Assembly (NCBI GenBank): GCA_003222835.1
Contig: QHXE01000124.1
Coordinates: forward strand, 1 to 6,793
DNA length: 6,793 nucleotides
Source of the DNA: Acidobacteriota bacterium
GTDB taxonomy: Bacteria > Acidobacteriota > Blastocatellia > Pyrinomonadales > Pyrinomonadaceae
Direction of reading: 5' to 3'
Numbering within the stretch: position 1 is the stretch's first letter; each line of letters begins with the position of its first letter. Shown in pieces: positions 5,741-6,793 of this stretch. Made by a program: the position numbers and the translations under genes. The notes beneath the pieces were generated by a model. The model ran no database searches. It was not told where the DNA came from and saw nothing but the letters and a program-made list of their open reading frames with translations.

Positions 5741-6793
5741 TTACTCATCATCCTCACAATCTGCCCACCAACCCACCGAAGGAGGCAGAAGATTGATGTC
5801 TGACTCAATGCCGGCGGAACCCTGCGCTGCTTCATAAACAACCTCTCCGCCAATCACCGTCATCACGCAGTGCGTCTTCAGGATTTCCATCTCCGGAATC
5901 CTCATGATGTCGGCGGACAGAATCGTCAAATCGGCGAGCTTTCCAACTTCGATCGAGCCGCGCACGTTCTCTTCGAATGCAGCGTGGGCCGGCCAGATGG
6001 TAAGCATCTTCAAAGCCTGTTCGCGCGTGACTTTTTCCTCCGGATGCCAGCCTTCGCCTGAAAACCCGCGAATGTCTTTGCGCGCGACCGCCGCGTAGAA
6101 TTCAATCATTGGCTCGCCGCGTTCGACCGGTGCGTCCGATCCGCCGGGAACGATTACGCCTGATTTAATGAAACTCTGCCACGCGTAAGCGCCTTCCAAA
6201 CGCTTCATGCCCAAACGGCTGGGCGCGAAATGCAGATCGCCAATTGCATGCGAGGCCTGCATCGACGGAATGATTCCCAGTTTCGCGAAGCGCGGAATAT
6301 CGATTGGGTTGACGATCTGCGAGTGCTCGTCGCGCCAGCGTGGCTCGGCAATCTTCCGTTCCGATTTGGGGACGGCGTTCAAAGCTTTCTCGTATTCATC
6401 GAGGATGAACCGATTGGCGTAATCGCCGATGGCGTGCGTCTCCACCTGAATTCCCTTCTGTAGCGCTTCTTTCAGCATCGGCAACAGATCTTCTTCCTTC
6501 ACGCGCAAGAAACCGGAGCTATCCGGAGTGTCGCTGTAAGGAGCGAGCAGCGCGGCGCCGCGCGAACCCAACGCGCCGTCAGAAACGACTTTGATAGTGC
6601 GCAGATTGAAACGATTACCGAAAGCTTCGATGATCGGTCCTTCAGACAACAGACGCTTTGCTTCCGGCCCCGGCCCATAGACGGCTTTGTAAATGCGAAG
6701 CTTGAGTTTTCCTTCGCCGTAAAGTTTCTTGTAGAGATCGACGTCGCGATAGCTGCCGCCGGGATCCTGAATCTGCGTCAGACCGAGTTCAAT
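5741..6793 (-). CDS. YtcJ-like amidohydrolase, 5' truncated by window edge
   Basis: The minus-strand frame is open from the right edge to the TAA at 5741-5743, giving 350 visible residues. Family members have about 530-590, so roughly 200 N-terminal residues, including the HxH metal motif and any signal peptide, lie outside. The visible part begins with GLTQIQDPGGSYRDVDLYK and holds SDGALGSRGAALLAPYSD. It then has ETHAIGD with a metal-type His at 6434-6436, RDEHSQIV with His at 6323-6325, and GGSDAPV with the catalytic-type Asp at 6134-6136. GSIEVGKLADLTIL follows near the C-terminus, which ends in a short acidic tail. These are amidohydrolase-3/YtcJ hallmarks; such enzymes hydrolyse C-N bonds in amides or formamides, and the substrate is usually unknown. 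It converges on the SDR gene and looks unrelated to glycan synthesis. An internal TTG at 6647-6649 is not the true start. Confidence 0.9.
   Translation of the reverse strand: MELGLTQIQDPGGSYRDVDLYKKLYGEGKLKLRIYKAVYGPGPEAKRLLSEGPIIEAFGNRFNLRTIKVVSDGALGSRGAALLAPYSDTPDSSGFLRVKEEDLLPMLKEALQKGIQVETHAIGDYANRFILDEYEKALNAVPKSERKIAEPRWRDEHSQIVNPIDIPRFAKLGIIPSMQASHAIGDLHFAPSRLGMKRLEGAYAWQSFIKSGVIVPGGSDAPVERGEPMIEFYAAVARKDIRGFSGEGWHPEEKVTREQALKMLTIWPAHAAFEENVRGSIEVGKLADLTILSADIMRIPEMEILKTHCVMTVIGGEVVYEAAQGSAGIESDINLLPPSVGWWADCEDDE

Overview
The window is a slice of a bacterial chromosome carrying part of a surface-polysaccharide or glycoconjugate gene cluster. Base composition is moderately GC-rich. Both larger intergenic gaps in the left half are filled by heptanucleotide (7-bp) repeats arranged as inverted arms. 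That repeat style, the small coiled-coil protein family and the mix of GTG, TTG and ATG starts remind me of soil Acidobacteriota (Blastocatellia type) or Verrucomicrobiota. No marker gene is present, so this placement is a guess.

Layout, left to right. (1) Positions 1-1565, plus strand: the 3' four-fifths of an AsnB-type glutamine-dependent amidotransferase, cut by the left edge. (2) 1566-1679: a gap filled by a heptad inverted/tandem repeat, then a strong Shine-Dalgarno. (3) 1680-2444: an RmlA-like sugar-1-phosphate nucleotidyltransferase. (4) 2416-2922: a cupin 3,5-epimerase-like (RmlC family) protein overlapping the previous gene by 29 nt. (5) 2923-3064: a second heptad inverted-repeat gap whose right arm runs through the next start codon. 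(6) 3065-4351: a GT4-type glycosyltransferase. (7) 4439-4702: an 87-residue coiled-coil protein of unknown function, possibly leaderless. (8) 4739-5728: an extended SDR nucleotide-sugar enzyme with decarboxylase-like catalytic residues. (9) 5741-6793, minus strand: the C-terminal two-thirds of a YtcJ-like amidohydrolase, cut by the right edge. It converges on the SDR gene with only 12 nt between stops and probably marks the cluster boundary.

How the genes fit together (inference): the nucleotidyltransferase activates a sugar-1-phosphate, the RmlC-like cupin epimerises or isomerises a keto-sugar, and the SDR makes a second nucleotide sugar, perhaps a pentose from a UDP-uronate. The GT4 enzyme transfers one such sugar to a growing glycan, and the AsnB-like enzyme may amidate a sugar carboxylate. 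No complete dTDP-rhamnose set is visible: there is no clear RmlB or RmlD.

The enzymes belong to known families. I found no undescribed defence, mobile or regulatory system. The least explained part is the pair of heptad inverted-repeat gaps, which share architecture and two 9-mers, one of them containing a start codon within the predicted stem.
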